Shown one piece after another: positions 61,765-64,000 of a stretch of DNA of 64,000 nt. Where the stretch lies: contig NZ_JBMERQ010000001.1 in NCBI RefSeq assembly GCF_048820895.1, positions 186,001 through 250,000 on the forward strand, read 5' to 3'. How positions within the stretch are numbered: position 1 is the stretch's first letter; each line of letters opens with the position of its first letter. This DNA comes from Cribrihabitans_A neustonicus. Lineage in GTDB: Bacteria; Pseudomonadota; Alphaproteobacteria; Rhodobacterales; Rhodobacteraceae. Below the pieces are notes generated by a model. That model did not search any database, was not told where the DNA came from, and worked only from the letters and a program-made list of their open reading frames with translations. Position numbers and translations under genes: made by a program.

Positions 61765-62006
61765 GCGGCCTCCTTTCCGGTTGCGGCCCTCGTGGGCGCG
61801 CGCCGGCAGGAGATGCCTGGCAATGGATCTTGGATGGGATCGCAGGCGGTCTCCTGCCTGTGCAGCCCCGAAAGGCCGTCCCCATGATGCGGCAGCAAAG
61901 CGCGCAACACCATCCCCCGGGCGGTGAACTCTGCTCACAGCTGCGGGAGGGCAGCGGAGGTCCGCAGCGCCTCACGGCAGGCCGCGGCAGCACGGCCGGC
62001 ACGGCC
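61765..62006. other. Intergenic region
   Basis: 242 bp without a gene between two minus-strand genes. Open frames through it have no ribosome sites and continue as shadows of neighbours. I see no repeat or clear hairpin terminator here. Confidence 0.45.
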
Positions 62007-62588
62007 TCAGCGGGTCAGCAGCAAGGCGCCGCCGGTGATCTCGATGCTGCTCCAGCGCTGCAGATAGCCCATGCCCAGCAGCGACTGCTCCAGCGCGCCC
62101 TGGTTGACCCAGACCCGCACGTCGCGGTCAGTGATGCCGCCGAGCGAGATCTCTTCAATCCAGACCGACGCGGTGCGCACCTCGCCATTGGCGGTCTGGG
62201 CGCGGCCGAGATAGGCGAGGCTTTCGGTGTCGATCCCCGCCCGCTCCGCATCCGCCCCGTTCAGAACCACTTCGCTGGCGCCGGTATCGACAAGGAACTC
62301 CACCGGTGTGCCGTTCACCTGCAAGGTCAGGTAATAATGCCCGTCCCGCGCCCGCGGCACCTCGACCCGGCCCGCCTCCGTCAGCACCGATTGCTGCGGC
62401 CGCACGGTCTGGCGGATGTCCTCCCACAGCCCATAGGCCGCGATCACGCCAAGAAAGATCAGCGCCCAGACCGCGAGCATCTGGAAGGTCTTGCCCAGGC
62501 TCTGCCGGTTCTGCACGAAGACCCAGCCCCCGATCACCGCCAGCAGCAGGCCGAGATAGACCAGCCGCCCAATGTCATGTTCGCCCAT
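62007..62588 (-). CDS. Membrane-anchored clan AA aspartic protease (TIGR02281-like)
   Basis: 193 residues. Two N-terminal helices (LVYLGLLLAVIGGWVFV, FQMLAVWALIFLGVIAAYGLW) are followed by a single retropepsin-like domain with FLVDTGASEVVLN (catalytic Asp near 107) and GMGYLQRW near 178. Likely acts in the periplasm as a dimer. ATG 62588 has AGGAGG at seven bases; ATG 62594 is too close to that site. Confidence 0.88.
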   Translation of the reverse strand: MGEHDIGRLVYLGLLLAVIGGWVFVQNRQSLGKTFQMLAVWALIFLGVIAAYGLWEDIRQTVRPQQSVLTEAGRVEVPRARDGHYYLTLQVNGTPVEFLVDTGASEVVLNGADAERAGIDTESLAYLGRAQTANGEVRTASVWIEEISLGGITDRDVRVWVNQGALEQSLLGMGYLQRWSSIEITGGALLLTR

Positions 62589-62632
62589 CCGCATACCTCC
62601 TGCTCTTGATGTAGGCAGGACGCGCGCGGATG

Positions 62633-63253
62633 CTAGGAGGCAAAGCCGAAGGCGCGCAGCCCGTCGAGCACGAATTGCACCGACAGGGCCGCCAGCAGCA
62701 TCCCCAGGAGCCTGGTCACCACGGTGATGCCGGTCTTGCCCAGCATCCGCTCCAGCACGCCGGAGAACAGGCACATCACCAGCAGGATCGCCAGCACAGC
62801 CAGCACCACGCCCATCACCGTGGCAAAGCCGGTGAAGCCCGGCTGCTGGCCCGCCAGCAGGATCACGGTGGCAATCGAGCCCGGCCCGCCGATCAGCGGG
62901 ATCGCCAGCGGGAACACCGAAGGATCGTCGAACTCCTCCTCTTCGCTGCGGTCTTCGCGGCGCTTGTTGCGGCGCTCGAACAGCATGTCGAGCGCGGTGA
63001 GGAACAACAAGACCCCGCCCGCGATGCGGAAGGCGGGCATGGAAATGCCGATGAAGCCCAGCACCGCCTCGCCGAAGGCGGTGAACAGCGCCAGCACGAA
63101 AGCCGAGGTCACGATGGCGCGGACTGCGACGCTGCGCCGCTGCGCGGGCGCCATGCCTTGCGTCAGGGCGAGGAAGATCGGGGTAAGGCCGATCGGGTCG
63201 ATGATCACGAAGAGCGTGACGAAGGAGGTGATCAGGAATGCGGTGTCGATCAT
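62633..63253 (-). CDS. MarC family membrane protein
   Basis: 206 residues with six membrane helices (FLITSFVTLFVIIDPIGLTPIFLAL at the start, FPLAIPLIGGPGSIATVILLA mid, TRLLGMLLAALSVQFVLDGL at the end). MarC/YchE-like proteins of unknown transport function. The start MIDTAFLI at 63253 overlaps the upstream ABC-F stop (ATGA), so it is coupled to that gene. Confidence 0.88.
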   Translation of the reverse strand: MIDTAFLITSFVTLFVIIDPIGLTPIFLALTQGMAPAQRRSVAVRAIVTSAFVLALFTAFGEAVLGFIGISMPAFRIAGGVLLFLTALDMLFERRNKRREDRSEEEEFDDPSVFPLAIPLIGGPGSIATVILLAGQQPGFTGFATVMGVVLAVLAILLVMCLFSGVLERMLGKTGITVVTRLLGMLLAALSVQFVLDGLRAFGFAS

Positions 63254-64000
63254 TGCGCCTCGGCCTGCTCCAGTTTCTCCAGCGCCGCCATCCACAGCCC
63301 CTCGGCCCGCTCCAGCGCCTCGAGGCACTCCGCGTGCTTCTTCTGCCAGACCTCGATATCGGCGGCCTTGCCCGGCTCGTAAAGGCTAGGGTCGGCGAGC
63401 TTTTCGTCAAGCTTTTCACGCATTTCGCTGAGCTTTTCCACCCGTGCCTCGGATTTGCGCACGTCCGCGCGCAAGGTGGTGAGCACATCGCGGGAGGCCC
63501 GCTTGGGCTTTGCCGGCTTGGCGGCCTCGGCCTTGGCTGCGGGCTTCTCGCGCGCCAGCAAGAGCTCGCGGTAGCTCTCCAGGTCGCCCTCGTATGGCGT
63601 GACCGTGCCCCCCGCCACAAGCCACAGCCGGTCGGCGGCAAGGCTCAAAAGGTGCATGTCGTGGCTCACCAGGATCACCGCGCCGGAATAGGCGGTGAGC
63701 GCCTCCACCAGCGCCTCGCGGCTTTCGATGTCGAGGTGGTTGGTCGGCTCGTCGAGGATCAGGAGGTGCGGCGCGTCGATGGTGGCGATGAGCAGCGACA
63801 GACGCGCCTTCTGGCCGCCCGAAAGCCTGCCCACCTCGGTCTCCGCCTGCGCCGCGCCAAGGCCGAAGCCCGCCAGCCGCGCGCGCCATTTCGCGGGCGC
63901 CTCCTCGGGCCGCAGGCGGCGCAGGTGGTCGAGCGGGGTTTCATCCACGTGCAGCTCATCGACCTGGTGCTGCGCAAAATAGCCGATCCTGAGCTTCGAG
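63250..64000 (-). CDS. ABC-F family ATPase, C-terminal part (5' end outside window)
   Basis: About 250 residues, open to the window edge. It shows the second nucleotide-binding domain: signature RLSGGQKARLSLL, Walker B LLILDEPTNHLD, switch His in LVSHDMH. A Lys/Ala-rich linker follows (AKAEAAKPAKPKRASRD) and then a C-terminal coiled coil. It resembles the YheS/EttA-type ABC-F ATPases and is distinct from the complete ABC-F gene at 24.4 kb. Confidence 0.9.
   Translation of the reverse strand, partial: SKLRIGYFAQHQVDELHVDETPLDHLRRLRPEEAPAKWRARLAGFGLGAAQAETEVGRLSGGQKARLSLLIATIDAPHLLILDEPTNHLDIESREALVEALTAYSGAVILVSHDMHLLSLAADRLWLVAGGTVTPYEGDLESYRELLLAREKPAAKAEAAKPAKPKRASRDVLTTLRADVRKSEARVEKLSEMREKLDEKLADPSLYEPGKAADIEVWQKKHAECLEALERAEGLWMAALEKLEQAEAQ

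Overview
The window is an ordinary-looking chromosomal stretch of a GC-rich alphaproteobacterium. Gene content and order point to Rhodobacterales, close to the Leisingera/Phaeobacter/Ruegeria roseobacters: rpmF-plsX-fabH-ihfA-merR, prfA-prmC-DUF4167, lptF-lptG-lptD-surA-pdxA-rsmA, scpA-scpB behind nagZ, a long two-domain dCTP deaminase, ornithine-lipid synthase OlsB and a zinc-finger-less DksA. There are no rRNA genes, phage genes, insertion sequences or CRISPR arrays. One tRNA gene (Pro, GGG) is present.

Layout. 1-2.4 kb: the end of dksA, a flavin monooxygenase and exonuclease III. 2.4-5.3 kb: the least ordinary part, an AT-rich regulatory region followed by a three-gene cassette. It holds a 158-residue protein built from seven copies of an FSSGS motif at a 21-residue period, a 359-residue protein of unknown family, and an EamA-type exporter translationally coupled to it. 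This looks like a multi-core peptide precursor, processing partner and exporter, and is my main candidate for an undescribed system. 5.3-13.9 kb: Fe-S insertion, dGTPase, ArgRS, a SPOR-domain protein, NagZ, ScpA and ScpB. 13.9-17.2 kb: MFS transporter with divergent Lrp regulator, dCTP deaminase and tRNA-Pro. 17.3-22.8 kb: lipid-synthesis/IHF/ribosomal cluster. 22.9-29.8 kb: BamE, OlsB, ABC-F, a small kinase, acetyltransferases and an SDR with its own palindromic operator. 29.9-37.9 kb: TyrRS, AnmK, a cupin, SelO, a nuclease-fold protein, a DEAD-box helicase and a Fur-family regulator. 38-47.8 kb: exporter, enolase, small lipoproteins, nucleoside hydrolase, MazG, an M20 amidohydrolase and two adjacent ureohydrolases. 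48-51.4 kb: translation termination genes and DUF4167. 51.6-59.2 kb: outer-membrane biogenesis operon on the minus strand. 59.4-64 kb: PepA, HolC, a His/Tyr-rich secreted protein, a membrane aspartic protease, a MarC protein and the end of an ABC-F gene.

The non-coding DNA is richer than usual. It has two copies of a 142-143 bp MITE-like element with inverted ends, three tandem 73-bp units, paired 11-bp hairpins, a family of REP-like palindromes sharing a TTGGGCCGGGC core, and operator-like palindromes before eno and an SDR gene. Two small genes (40779-40952 and 29663-29800) were found by reading the sequence directly. All assignments rest on reading motifs and gene order; no database search was run.
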